Shown one piece after another: positions 54,235 to 64,000 of a DNA stretch of 64,000 nucleotides; position 1 is the first letter of the stretch; the number at the start of each line of letters is the position of its first letter. The position numbers and the translations under genes are program-made. Origin of the DNA: Nothopassalora personata (Eukaryota > Ascomycota > Dothideomycetes > Mycosphaerellales > Mycosphaerellaceae); contig CM066293.1 in the NCBI GenBank assembly GCA_033816765.1, positions 1,364,001 to 1,428,000 on the forward strand, written 5' to 3'. The notes beneath the pieces were generated by a model. It ran no database searches and was not told the origin of the DNA. It saw only the letters and a list, made by a program, of their open reading frames with translations.

Positions 54235-56318
54235 TAGTCTACTGGACCGTTTTTTATACTCTTAGAGCCTTTACTAACAGTTTCGTAGGTTTCTTTCTAG
54301 TTCCTAGGTATTTTCTAATTCGTCGTATCCTTTCTATTTAATAAGGTATCGCTAACCTTTCTTATCTAGGATTTTTTCGACTTCGAATTCGTTTTCTACT
54401 TCCGGTTCGAAATAGAAGCTCTCCTAGTAGGGTGTTTCGGCGTCTACGGGTTCTAACTTAGAGATATAGAAGACTAGGTGGATTTTAGCGTCTAGTGGTA
54501 GTCGTAGTCGATAGTTAACTAGTCCTACGACTTTATCGATTAAAAATGGTCCGACCTTAACGTGATCCAGTTTCTTAGTCTATCTTCTTATTCTTAAGTT
54601 TTTTATAAGGAGATAGACCTTATCCCCCTCTTTTAGTAGAGGTGCTATTTTTCTCGTGTCCTACCGTTATTAAGACAGTTTTCGTTATATATCTTCGATT
54701 GCCTTGCGTGTTTCTTTATGTACTTCCTTAAGAGTATCCGTCGTCACGATTGCTCTCTTAGCCTATAGATAGGATCTAGGTGTTCCGAATAGGTTAGGAT
54801 CTTTACTAAAGTTTGCATAAAATGGCGTCGTTAAAGTTGTCTCCGATTTGTGGTTATTTAGTGCAATCTACGCTATTAGTAGTAATAAGACCTAGTTGTC
54901 TTATGCATAATTAATGTAGTATCGTAGGTATTGTTCTAGCGTTTAATTCATCCTTTCGGTCTATCCGTCTGTTTCCGGATAATATACCATTAATAGCTTA
55001 TGTTTAATTCCGATCGTTCCTATAAGCGTCTTCTAGTAATTTAATGTAAATAGCTTATCTCTATCCGTTATAAACGCTTAAGGGAATCCGTAGTATCGGA
55101 TAAGTCTATCTAGTACGAGGTATCCGAGCTGCTCTACATTATACGTTTCCGATGCAGGAATAAAGTGTACGTATTTCGTGAGTCTATTAACTATAACTAG
55201 TATTATGTCGTATAGTTGTTTCGTAACTTAATCTCTTAACGGTAGGAGTTTCGTAATAAAGTCCATTATAACTTCGTCCTATAGTTTCGTCGGTAGTGTC
55301 CTAAACTGTAGGTAACTGTATTTTGCGTGTCTCGTAGCCTTGTTTCGTTAGTAGTGTACGTATTGTTTAATGTAGCGTAATACCTTAAGTCTTATCTATA
55401 GAAATGAGAAACTGCGTTATATTAGGTCTATCGTTTTTAAAGTTCTAGGGTGTCTATAGGTTAGTCCGTCGTAATGTTGTCGTATACATTCTTCTTCTCG
55501 ATCCTTAGGTACTTAGTATTTTCCTTACGATATAGGGAATTGTTCGTCCCTATCGCCTAATATCCGTACGATGTTATTAAATTCTCTTATGTTAGCACTA
55601 AGACTTCCGTCGGGGTTCGTCTTTAATATTTTGTGTTACACTAGTTCTTTTTCTTCTATATAGTCGCTTCTTCGGCTTAGCGCGTCGGCGCGGCCATTCT
55701 CTCGTCCTAGAGTATATTTAATTTCGAACTTATACTGTCCTAGTAGCTCCGACTAGCGGGCTTGCCTTCGGGTAAGTTCTTTCGTCGTTGTGAAGTACGT
55801 AAGATTCTTATAGTTAGAAAGAATCGTTAACTTCGGTAGGCCCTCGACATATACTCTCTAATGTTATATAGTAGCAACAATAGCTAGAAGCTCTTTATTA
55901 TAGATGTCGTAGTTCTGTTCCGCTATAGTCATTTTCCGGGAGTAATAGGCTACTAGGTGTCTCTAGCTATCGTGTATCTATGTTAGACACGCGCCTATTG
56001 CTATATTAGACGCATCGGTCTCGATGTAGACTTCCTTACTACTATCGAATAGTCGAAGCGTAGGGGCTAAAGCGCATTATTCCTTAAGTTTCTTAAATGC
56101 TTCAATCTATTCCTTTCCCTATTTCTAAGTAACGTCTTTTCTCGTAAGCATCGTTATTAGTACTACTGTCTTTACGTAGTCCTTAATGAATTTCCGGTTG
56201 TAGTTCGCTAGTCTAAGGAATGATTATACGTCCTTAACTGTTTTTAGTTCTAGCTATTCTCTAATTAACTATGTCTTCGTAGGGTCGATTGTTATCCCTA
56301 TAGTGCTAATAATAAAGC
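54235..56318 (-). pseudogene. pol: RIPed pol of J, 3' part
   Basis: Minus strand, collinear with about 43680-45765 of I: chromodomain, integrase, RNase H and the end of reverse transcriptase. Ends at the aaagc duplicate (56314-56318) where K is inserted. Confidence 0.9.
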
Positions 56319-56696
56319 TGTTACGGATCAATATGACGAGGACACTGCCCAGCCAATGGACGCCCTACAGCTCACAGGAAGCAAGGACCAATAAGATATG
56401 GCGCGACGCTGCAAGAGCGCGACGGCTGTCGAGCCTGCGCAATGTCGAGCCAGCGCGACACAGCGCGCCTGCCAAGAGCTTCGAGCCAGAAGCATTCTCC
56501 TATGTATTTAGGAACGCTGAGAAACCCTTATGGCTTCGAGGCGTTCAACTCATGTTACTATCTCACTGATTGGAATACACCTCTTACTCCAATTATTGCA
56601 CTTCGCTCTCAGCTCGCCTCAGCCTCTCCAAAGAATACCGCCACGTGACTTGACTTCTCTCCCCCCTTGAGATTAGCCCTGGAACGAGACATAACA
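56319..56696 (+). repeat. 5' LTR of element K
   Basis: 378 bp. U3 contains GCGCGAC at 56401, 56417, 56453 and TGTCGAGCC at 56427 and 56443. Then tatgtattta (56501-56510), a TATA-like box about 39 bp before ggcgttcaa (56540-56548), the predicted RNA 5' end. CACGTG near 56642. The open frames across it are by-products. Confidence 0.95.
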
Positions 56697-56698
56697 CT

Positions 56699-56707
56699 TT
56701 GAACGCC
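56699..56707 (+). promoter_or_regulatory. Putative self-primer binding site of K
   Basis: ttgaacgcc, two bases after the 5' LTR, is the exact complement of ggcgttcaa at 56540-56548 in the LTR. No TGG-type tRNA site is present. Confidence 0.55.
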
Positions 56708-57697
56708 CTCAGGATGAGTGCTACTCAGGCAGCTGGTAGGGGAACACCCGCCCCCAGCGAAGCAGGAAGCATCCGCCGTGCGCCACCGCAACAAACCACC
56801 ATGAAGGACGATGAGTCTGATGACGACGACGAACCCGTTCCTAGGAAGAAGGACGTTAAGGCTGCCAAGCCGGACCTCTTCTATGGAGACAGGGCCAAGT
56901 TCGATGATTGGGTCAATCAAATGGATATGTACCTCATGTTCAACCCAGTCGACTCCGACAAGAGAACTATTTTCGCCATCACGTTCCTTCGTGGAAGCGC
57001 GCAGAACTGGATCAAGCCGTACCTCAAGGAATACCTTGACGGTACGGGACAACGAGACCCCACCGGAATGTTCAGGAACTACACCCTCTTTAAGGACAAG
57101 ATGAAGTCTATCTTTGGGACTTCCAACGAGGTTCAACAGGCCATACGAATAATCCAACACCTGAAGCAGAAGACGTCTACTTCGGAGTACGCGGCCAAGT
57201 TTGAAGAATACGGACAGATTACCGGATGGGACCAGACGGCGTTGATGACAATGTTCAGACGTGGACTCAAGGACTCCGTCAAGGACGAGCTCATGAGACA
57301 CGGAGGACAGGTCGACACCCTCGAGCGACTGATGCGAGCATCGATTGAGATCGACGATCAGTTGTGGGAACGTTACCAGGAAAAGAAATACGACTCCAAA
57401 GTGGGAGGCATGGCAGGATACGTTCCGGATCGCAAGCCTTCTACGGGCTACGTTGCGAAGGGGAACTTTCCGCGACACAACCAGCCCTACTACGGACCAC
57501 AACCAATGGAGCTGGACGTTACCCAACGAGGAGAAAGGATCGACAGAGGCAAGGGCCGAGGAAAGCCCTTCAAGGGAAAAGGAAAACCGACATGCTACGC
57601 GTGTGGCAAGGAAGGCCACATGGCGCGGGATTGCCGCGGTAAAAATATGGTGCGCCGCGAGCAGTTCAACATGATGCAACCACGAACTAGTAAACCT

Positions 57698-57737
57698 GGG
57701 AGCAGCGTTGGGACTCTGGGAGCAGCGTTGGGACTCT
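57698..57737. repeat. 20-bp tandem duplication in K gag
   Basis: gggagcagcgttgggactct occurs twice in a row; I has a single copy of the corresponding part. The 20 bp shift the frame. Confidence 0.9.
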
Positions 57738-58802
57738 GGGAGACACCGACTATACTCAGGGAGTGGAAGGAAGAGTTAACGAAGGACCTTCCTTGGACCC
57801 CTCGATGGGACGAGGAGGATACCATGGTCAAGAGGACCAGCCACAACAGTTCACAGAAACATGCGAACTCGAACAACTTCTCCAGGAAAGGAACGACCTC
57901 GATAATGCATTCGACCAGATTGACACCTGGATGTATCTTCACGAGGACCGGATAGATCTCACAGCTATACAACAACACGACGACCTCCATAAGCGATGGT
58001 GGGAAACAACCAGCGAGATCGAACGACAGGAGAAACGAGAATTCGGCATGATAGCGCGGGGAAACGAGGCTGCTACGGGCCCTCGAAATGGTCACGGAAC
58101 CCTTCATTGGAGCTTCTGTTACCAAGACTCGTGCTCGATCCACTACTCCGCGAAGGAAGGAGCAGGGTATTGGCCACAACAGCCAAGGGGAACCCTGGGA
58201 GCTCAGCACAGGCAAGATGCCAGGCTCCGAGAAGTGGACATTGATGAGTCTTGCTTCGATGATGAAGACAAAGAAAACCAGGAACCAACATGGGATGGAC
58301 GATGGTCCCCCGTACAACAAGAAGAAACCCTGGATACCATCGAAGAAGATCATACCCCGGAAGAGTCGAGCGAGGACTCATCCGAAGGAGAAGAGAGCGA
58401 AACTGACGACGACAATGAAGTCTTGACGTTCACGATAGACGCACCCAAGAAGTTCTACGACATTATTGTCTATCTGACGCGCAAGCACGAAGAATTCCTA
58501 CCCAAGGTCTCGGGCAAGAGATACTTGCATCCAGTCGAATTTGACAAGACACTCGACACTATGCGAGCAATGACCGAGCGACCACCAATAGGAAGCAAGA
58601 TGATAGGTACCGGGTACCTTACACCGTCAGGGATATTTGTATCCAACGAATTACGCCAAGCAGTACAGCACGTACGTGCTCTCTACTCAGAATCGCAGAA
58701 GATCCAGGAACGCAACAAACTACAGGTGTGGACACAGAGCAACGGGCTACAGGTTCTAGCCGAAGCATCTAGGCACGAAGCACAGCGAACCACATACCAT
58801 TC

Positions 58803-58809
58803 GGGAAAA
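58803..58809 (+). promoter_or_regulatory. Slippery heptamer before gag stop of K
   Basis: G GGA AAA in the gag frame, with an open -1 frame into the pol ATG at 58827. Same position as in I. Confidence 0.6.
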
Positions 58810-58826
58810 GGATCAGCTCCCCAGGA

Positions 58827-61800
58827 ATGAGCGGCCAAAGGGAGTTATGCAACACAGAAGCTCGAGCATCGACATCACTAACAGTTTTCCAAACCAAAGC
58901 AATCGTCAACGGACACAGAACTAGTGTCATGATCGACTCCGGAGCAGCGGGGAATTTTGTCTCCAAGTCTTTCGCAAGAAGAAACGGGTTAGCTACCCTG
59001 AAGAAGAAATGGGGTTACGAGTTGATCGCGGTAGACGGATCATCGTTACCTAACGTGGAATGGGAGACGACACCATTGCCACTGGCTATCCAACAGCACC
59101 ACGAGAATATTACCTTGGATGTCACTGATATGGCCAGTCATGACATAGTATTAGGTATGCCTTGGTTGAGACAGCACAACCCAGCAATCGACTGGAGGAG
59201 AGGAGTACTCACATTTAGGGAATGCAATTGCGTTATTGGCATTCAGCCTACGCATCGACAGCGGACGATGGTAGATGAGGCAAGGAAACAGCTCAACGCA
59301 TTCGAGCTTGCGCCGAACAGAAGGACAGAAGAACCACCTTCGACCGGGACAGATACTGGCGTGGGGCCGCCGGATCACGAAGTCACTGGAACGGATGGAC
59401 GTAACGCACCATCGAAGGATACTGGCATATCGGAACCAGCTATCCCCAAGGAGTACCTCAAGTGGAAGAGGCTCTTTGAAGAGGAAAAGGGCAAAGACGC
59501 CTTACCTAAACATCAACCATGGGACCACAAGATAAACATTCAGCCAGGGAAAGAGCCTCCATGGGGACCCCTATATCAAATGTCCGAGAAAGAGCTAGAA
59601 ACCCTACGAGAATGGCTGAAGGAGAAACTCGCCAAAGGATGGATACGACGGTCCACCTCAAGCGCGGGAACTCCATGTATGTTTGTTCCAAAGCAGAACG
59701 GGAAACTACGACTCGTCCAAGACTACCGAAAGTTGAACGAGATCACCATCAAGAACCGATACCCACTACCGAATATCGAAGAAGCACAGGACAGACTTAC
59801 TGGATCAGACTGGTACACGAAGATCGATCTACGAGACGCCTTCTACGCTATACGCATGGCAGAAGGAGAGGAATGGAAAACCGCATTTAGAACACGATAC
59901 GGACTCTACGAATTCTTGGTTATGCCTATGGGGTTAACCAACGCACCTGCATCCTGTCAAGATCTAGTCAATGAGACACTGAGAGACCTTCTCGACGTGT
60001 GCGTTATTGCCTACATGGACGACATCCTCGTCTATACTAGAGGATCGCTACAGGAACACATTACACGGGTCCAGGACGTCTTCGAGCGCCTTACCCGCGC
60101 AGGATTCAAGACGGCACCAGAGAAATGCGAATTCCACAAGAAACGAGTCAAATTCCTTGGATTTATTATAAGCACAACAGGAATCCAGATCGACCCAGCA
60201 AAGACACAGTCTATCCAAGAATGGCCGACACCAGCTAATGTCAAGGACGTACAATCCTTCCTAGGACTCGCGAACTACAACAGGAAGTTCATCAAGGATT
60301 ACTCTAAGACAGCTGCGGCTATGACAGCGCTCACACGAAAGGATACCAAATGGAAATGGGGCAGCAAAGAACAACAAGCGTTCCAACTACTGAAGGAACA
60401 ATGCACCCGAGCACCTACACTACGATTATTCGACGGCACAAAAGAAGTCCAGATTGAGACTGACGCATCGGACATGGCTATAGGAGCATGCCTCACGCAG
60501 GAGCATGATGGGAAACGACACCCAGTGGCCTATTACTCAAGGAAAATGACACCCGCGGAACGAAACTACGACATCCATGATAAAGAACTTCTCGCTATTG
60601 TCGCTGCAATGCAGCACTGGAGGGTATACGCGGAAGGAGCACCTAAGCTGACGATTCTTTCTGATCACAAGAATCTCACTTACTTCACTACGACGAAAGT
60701 GCTGACACGAAGACAGTCCCGCTGGTCGGAACTGCTTGGTCAGTACAAGTTCGAAATCCGCTATACACCCGGAAAGGACAACGGCAGGGCCGACGCACTG
60801 AGCCGAAGAAGCGACTACATGGAAGGAAAAGAACCAGTGCAGCAACAAATATTGAAGACTAACCACGACGGAAGTCTTAGCGCCAACACAAAGGAGTTTA
60901 ACAGCATAGTGCGCGTTCTTCAGGACACAGAAGAACAGTTCCCACTAGCACAAGGAAAATACCAAGTACCGAAGGAACGAGAACAAGAATGCATACAGCA
61001 ACATCACGACAACCCCGTATACGGACATCCTGGAACCACGAAGACTCTCGAGATCATACGACGCAGCTTCTCTTTCCCACAGATGAGACAAAAGGTGCTT
61101 CAGTACATCAAGGAATGCACACACTGCCAACGAAACAAGGCTGCAAGACACGAGAAGTACGGAGAAATACAGTTCAGGACACCACCGACACAACCATGGG
61201 AAGAAGTTACGATGGACTTCATTACAAAGCTCCCTATCTCTACGGACAAAGCAAACGGGACAAGGTGCGACATGATACTTGTTATGGTCGATCGACTAAC
61301 CAAATATGCACACTTCATACCTGCTAGCGAGACATACACAGCAGAACAACTCGGATACCTCGTTCTCGATAGACTAGTACGGTACCACGGATTCCCCAAA
61401 GTCTTCATTACAGACAGAGACAAGCTATTTACATCAAACTACTGGAAGACCCTTGTAGCAGAAATTGGTATACGACACAAGCTGTCCACGGCGTACCATC
61501 CACAGACGGACGGTCAGACGGAAAGAACAAATCAGACATTGGAACAGTACCTGCGACACTACGTCAACTACGCACAAGACAACTGGGTATCACTCCTACC
61601 TATGGCACAACTTGCACTAAACAATCACGAATCAGAAACTACAAAAGAGACACCGTTCTTCGCCAACTACGGCAAGCATCCAAACCTGTTCGGAGAACGG
61701 CAAGGCCACCCGCAAGCGGAAAGAGCAATTACGGCTACAGAGAGCCTACGAAAAATACACGACAAGCTCAATTCCAGAATTCAACAACAACAGACAATAC

Positions 61801-62234
61801 TTACGAAAACACGAGCGAAACGACAAATGGCACCTCAGCTTAAGAAGGGGGATAAGGTCTACCTCCTTACCGCAAAATTGAGAACAAGAAGGAAGACCAA
61901 AAAACTGGACCATGTGAAAGTCGGACCATTTCTCGTTGAGGAAGTACGAGGACCAACCAACTACCGACTGCAATTGCCAAAGGACGCAAAAATCCACCCA
62001 GTATTCCACATTTCCAAGCTAGAACCAGCAGACCCCAAAACACCATGCCAACAGACATTCCATTTCCAGACGGAAGAAGAAGACGAATTCGAAGTCGAAA
62101 AGATCCTGCAAAAGCGAGGTCAGCACTACCTCGTCAAATGGAAAGGATACGACGACTCAGAAAATACCTGGGAACCAGAAAAGAACCTTCAGAACTGTCA
62201 GCAAAGGATCAAACAATTTCGGGAACGAGAGTGA
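58827..62234 (+). CDS. pol: Pol polyprotein of element K
   Basis: 1135 residues, fully open. Protease with DSG at D37 and VLGMPWL at 108-114; reverse transcriptase with YMDD at 396-399; RNase H D546, E587, D613, D656; integrase zinc finger H727, H734, C764, C767; core D797, D863, E899 (35 residues between the last two); C-terminal chromodomain about 1084-1130 (FEVEKIL, YLVKWKGYDDSENTWEP). All catalytic residues are present. The start ATG overlaps the gag stop (ATGA), in the -1 frame. The stop is 6 bp from the opposing stop of the antisense gene. The chromodomain probably directs integration to methylated-histone chromatin, consistent with its nesting in dead repeats. Confidence 0.96.
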   Translation: MSGQRELCNTEARASTSLTVFQTKAIVNGHRTSVMIDSGAAGNFVSKSFARRNGLATLKKKWGYELIAVDGSSLPNVEWETTPLPLAIQQHHENITLDVTDMASHDIVLGMPWLRQHNPAIDWRRGVLTFRECNCVIGIQPTHRQRTMVDEARKQLNAFELAPNRRTEEPPSTGTDTGVGPPDHEVTGTDGRNAPSKDTGISEPAIPKEYLKWKRLFEEEKGKDALPKHQPWDHKINIQPGKEPPWGPLYQMSEKELETLREWLKEKLAKGWIRRSTSSAGTPCMFVPKQNGKLRLVQDYRKLNEITIKNRYPLPNIEEAQDRLTGSDWYTKIDLRDAFYAIRMAEGEEWKTAFRTRYGLYEFLVMPMGLTNAPASCQDLVNETLRDLLDVCVIAYMDDILVYTRGSLQEHITRVQDVFERLTRAGFKTAPEKCEFHKKRVKFLGFIISTTGIQIDPAKTQSIQEWPTPANVKDVQSFLGLANYNRKFIKDYSKTAAAMTALTRKDTKWKWGSKEQQAFQLLKEQCTRAPTLRLFDGTKEVQIETDASDMAIGACLTQEHDGKRHPVAYYSRKMTPAERNYDIHDKELLAIVAAMQHWRVYAEGAPKLTILSDHKNLTYFTTTKVLTRRQSRWSELLGQYKFEIRYTPGKDNGRADALSRRSDYMEGKEPVQQQILKTNHDGSLSANTKEFNSIVRVLQDTEEQFPLAQGKYQVPKEREQECIQQHHDNPVYGHPGTTKTLEIIRRSFSFPQMRQKVLQYIKECTHCQRNKAARHEKYGEIQFRTPPTQPWEEVTMDFITKLPISTDKANGTRCDMILVMVDRLTKYAHFIPASETYTAEQLGYLVLDRLVRYHGFPKVFITDRDKLFTSNYWKTLVAEIGIRHKLSTAYHPQTDGQTERTNQTLEQYLRHYVNYAQDNWVSLLPMAQLALNNHESETTKETPFFANYGKHPNLFGERQGHPQAERAITATESLRKIHDKLNSRIQQQQTILTKTRAKRQMAPQLKKGDKVYLLTAKLRTRRKTKKLDHVKVGPFLVEEVRGPTNYRLQLPKDAKIHPVFHISKLEPADPKTPCQQTFHFQTEEEDEFEVEKILQKRGQHYLVKWKGYDDSENTWEPEKNLQNCQQRIKQFRERE

Positions 62235-62240
62235 CCTACG

Positions 62241-62744
62241 CTATAATCGAACTTCAGAACTCCCGGAGAAGACAAATGGAGACGCCACACCAATAGCCTC
62301 CAAGTCTTGGGCGAATGATTCTAGATCCGGAGGAGGATCGATATTCGAGGAGGATACCTCCCGGGAGACGCACGCAATCTTCGCGTTCAGCAGTTTGTTG
62401 TTCGCATCCCGGACCTTCGAGTTGCGATCTATCCGCGCCTGGAGCTCCGACATGCGAGAAAACAACCGAAGAGCTTCTCGCGTTGTCTCGTCCATCTCTT
62501 TCTTATCGGCCTCGATCCTAGCCGCGAGAGCGTCGTCCACCCGGTCTAGCTTCTCCCAGGAAGAAGTGACGCACTCCTTGCCGCGACGAGCACACTCTGC
62601 GCAAGGCATAAGGGAAAAATCCGCGATGTATACGCAGCAACGGCTACGAGAAGAGCAGAAATCGCAAGGGACTGGAGCGTCGAGGGGATTGGCGAGTATT
62701 CGTCGATGGCGAGAATGACGGTCGGAGGACTTGCGAGAAGACAT
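62241..62744 (-). CDS. Antisense Zn2Cys6-type accessory gene of K, intact
   Basis: 167 residues from the ATG at 62744 (MSSRKSSDRH) to the TAG at 62241; an upstream GTG at 62759 is less likely. Six cysteines in the spacing C-x2-C-x6-C-x10-C-x2-C-x6-C (PCDFC, RCC, CAECARRGKEC), within the fungal Zn2Cys6 consensus. A coiled coil of about 60 residues follows (SSWEKLDRVDDAL onward, ending in SELQARI), then an acidic tail with IDPPPDLESF. Basic residues precede the cluster. It lacks the long middle region of standard Zn2Cys6 transcription factors. It reads away from the 3' LTR toward pol, so its promoter would be U3 of that LTR or the 95 bp between. No RIP, no stops. Probable nuclear DNA-binding protein; function not known. 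Confidence 0.8.
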   Translation of the reverse strand: MSSRKSSDRHSRHRRILANPLDAPVPCDFCSSRSRCCVYIADFSLMPCAECARRGKECVTSSWEKLDRVDDALAARIEADKKEMDETTREALRLFSRMSELQARIDRNSKVRDANNKLLNAKIACVSREVSSSNIDPPPDLESFAQDLEAIGVASPFVFSGSSEVRL

Positions 62745-62820
62745 CGTTACAGTATCCACGAGGGCGGGGACAACCCTGATTATATCATCTTACTAACACG
62801 TGACCGTGAGGACACGGCCA

Positions 62821-62838
62821 AAGGAAGGAGGGAGATGG
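62821..62838 (+). promoter_or_regulatory. Polypurine tract of element K
   Basis: aaggaaggagggagatgg immediately before the 3' LTR. Confidence 0.8.
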
Positions 62839-63216
62839 TGTTACGGATCAATATGACGAGGACACTGCCCAGCCAATGGACGCCCTACAGCTCACAGGAA
62901 GCAAGGACCAATAAGATATGGCGCGACGCTGCAAGAGCGCGACGGCTGTCGAGCCTGCGCAATGTCGAGCCAGCGCGACACAGCGCGCCTGCCAAGAGCT
63001 TCGAGCCAGAAGCATTCTCCTATGTATTTAGGAACGCTGAGAAACCCTTATGGCTTCGAGGCGTTCAACTCATGTTACTATCTCACTGATTGGAATACAC
63101 CTCTTACTCCAATTATTGCACTTCGCTCTCAGCTCGCCTCAGCCTCTCCAAAGAATACCGCCACGTGACTTGACTTCTCTCCCCCCTTGAGATTAGCCCT
63201 GGAACGAGACATAACA
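62839..63216 (+). repeat. 3' LTR of element K
   Basis: 378 bp, identical by eye to 56319-56696. Its U3 adjoins the 5' end of the antisense gene. Confidence 0.95.
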
Positions 63217-63221
63217 AAAGC

Positions 63222-64000
63222 CTAAGAATTTAACTTCTTTCTTATAGAATTCGCATTTCTCGGGTACCGTCTTGAATCCTAATTACGTGAGTCGTTCGAA
63301 GACGTCCTAGACTTGTTTTATGTGTTCCTATAGGGATCCTTTTATATAGACTAGTATATCGTCTATATAGGCAATAACGCATACGTCGAGTAGGTCTCTA
63401 AGTGTTTCGTTAATAAGGTCCTAGTAGGATGCGGGTGCGTTAGTTAATCCCATTAGTATAACTAAGAATTCGTAAAGTCCGTATCTTATTCTAAAAGCGG
63501 TTTTCCATTCTTCTCCTTCTACTATTTGTATAGCATAGAAGGCATCTCGTAGGTTAATCTTCGTATACTAGTCCGATCCGGTTAATCTATCTTATGCTTC
63601 TTCGATGTTAGGTAGCGGGTATCGGTTCTTTATCGTAATCTCGTTTAACTTCCTATAGTCTTGTACGAGTCGTAACTTCCCGTTTACTTTTAGAACGAAC
63701 ATGCATAGAGTTCCTATACTCGAGGTAGATCTTCTTATCTATCCTTTAGCTAGCTTCTCCTTTAGCTATTCTCGTAGGGTCTATAGCTCTTTCTTAGACA
63801 TTTAATATAGGGGTCCCTATAGAGGCTCTTTCCCTAGCTAAATGTTAATCTTGTAATCCTATAGGCGGTGCTTAGGTAAGGAGGTTTTGCCTCTCTCCTC
63901 TTTAAAGAGTCGCGACCACTTACGATACTCCTTAGGAATACTTAACTCTAAGATGTTAGTATTCTTCGATGGTACGTTACTTCTATTACTACTAGTAACT
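63222..64000 (-). pseudogene. pol: RIPed pol of J, 5' part
   Basis: Resumes J pol after K (reverse transcriptase region, corresponding to about 45765-46540 of I), with RIP stops, to the window edge. Confidence 0.9.

Larger units (their letters stand above)
56714..58830 (+). pseudogene. gag: Gag of element K, frameshifted by 20-bp duplication
   Basis: ATG at 56714 (MSATQAAGRG). The first frame runs to 57955 but leaves the Gag sequence at the duplication 57698-57737; the true continuation is the frame open from 57763 to the TGA at 58828-58830. The first part holds the Gag core and knuckle CYACGKEGHMARDC. The second holds the acidic and C-terminal part (GTLHWSFCYQDSC; I has GSLHWRFCYQDSC). Without the extra 20 bp the frame matches I. 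The stop overlaps the pol ATG (ATGA), and the heptamer G GGA AAA lies at 58803-58809 in register. As read, this copy makes only a truncated Gag. Confidence 0.9.
56319..63216 (+). mobile_element. Element K: young gypsy chromovirus
   Basis: 6898-bp plus-strand element with 378-bp LTRs that read identically (56319-56696, 62839-63216) and duplicates aaagc (56314-56318, 63217-63221). pol is fully open, gag is broken by a 20-bp tandem duplication, and the antisense gene is intact. No RIP. Related to I but a distinct subfamily. Confidence 0.96.
52966..64000 (-). mobile_element. Element J: RIPed sister of I, runs off window
   Basis: Left LTR 52966-53400, antisense gene, tRNA-like sequence, pol to 56318, then element K, then pol again 63222-64000. 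The left LTR has exactly the 435-bp length of I's. The 5' part lies outside. Confidence 0.92.

Noticed and set aside
56609..58353. Long minus-strand frames (up to 356 codons) opposite gag of element K
   Set aside because: Antisense shadow of a conserved gag; not open in I at the same place in a comparable way, and no domain is visible.

Overview
This window is a graveyard of nested LTR retrotransposons from a filamentous ascomycete (Pezizomycotina). No host gene is visible. The evidence is three well-preserved Ty3/gypsy chromoviruses sitting in older copies of related elements. The old copies are saturated with CpA-to-TpA (TpG-to-TpA) changes, the signature of repeat-induced point mutation (RIP). 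CpG is largely spared, and most CAG/CAA/TGG codons have become stops.

Layout (element letters are mine). A, 4-7312, minus: intact gypsy with identical 183-bp LTRs, inserted in B. B, window start to 12491, minus: RIP-killed gypsy with an unRIPed solo LTR at 10700-10851. C, 12492-12860, plus: 3' scrap of another gypsy. D, about 12861-33901, minus: RIPed gypsy split by E (14623-21499, plus) and F (22418-29611, minus); F carries a second solo LTR at 28176-28584. Three decayed Ty1/copia scraps fill 33902-40967. H, about 40968-52965, plus: RIPed gypsy interrupted by I (42410-49575, minus), which is nearly intact. J, 52966 to beyond the window, minus: RIPed sister of I, interrupted by K (56319-63216, plus), which is young. 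Target duplications of 5 bp support A (partly, at the window edge), E, F, I, K and both solo LTRs.

How the genes work: each gypsy element encodes Gag with a CCHC knuckle, then Pol in the order protease, reverse transcriptase, RNase H, integrase, chromodomain. In A, I and K Pol lies in the -1 frame behind an in-register slippery heptamer (G GGA AAT in A, G GGA AAA in I and K). No tRNA-type primer site follows the 5' LTRs. Instead the leader is complementary over 8-10 nt to an internal LTR segment in three families, which fits Tf1/sushi-type self-priming.

The most unusual feature is an accessory gene between pol and the 3' LTR on the opposite strand. It occurs in D, E, I, J and K and possibly in F. 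It encodes a small protein with a Zn2Cys6-like cysteine cluster followed by a coiled coil. The adjoining LTR U3 regions carry different short repeat arrays in elements that share gag, pol and the LTR core/R/U5. The gene plus its U3 array may therefore be an exchangeable regulator-operator cassette. D, I and J also carry a tRNA-like sequence with pol III A and B boxes and a T-run between this gene and pol.
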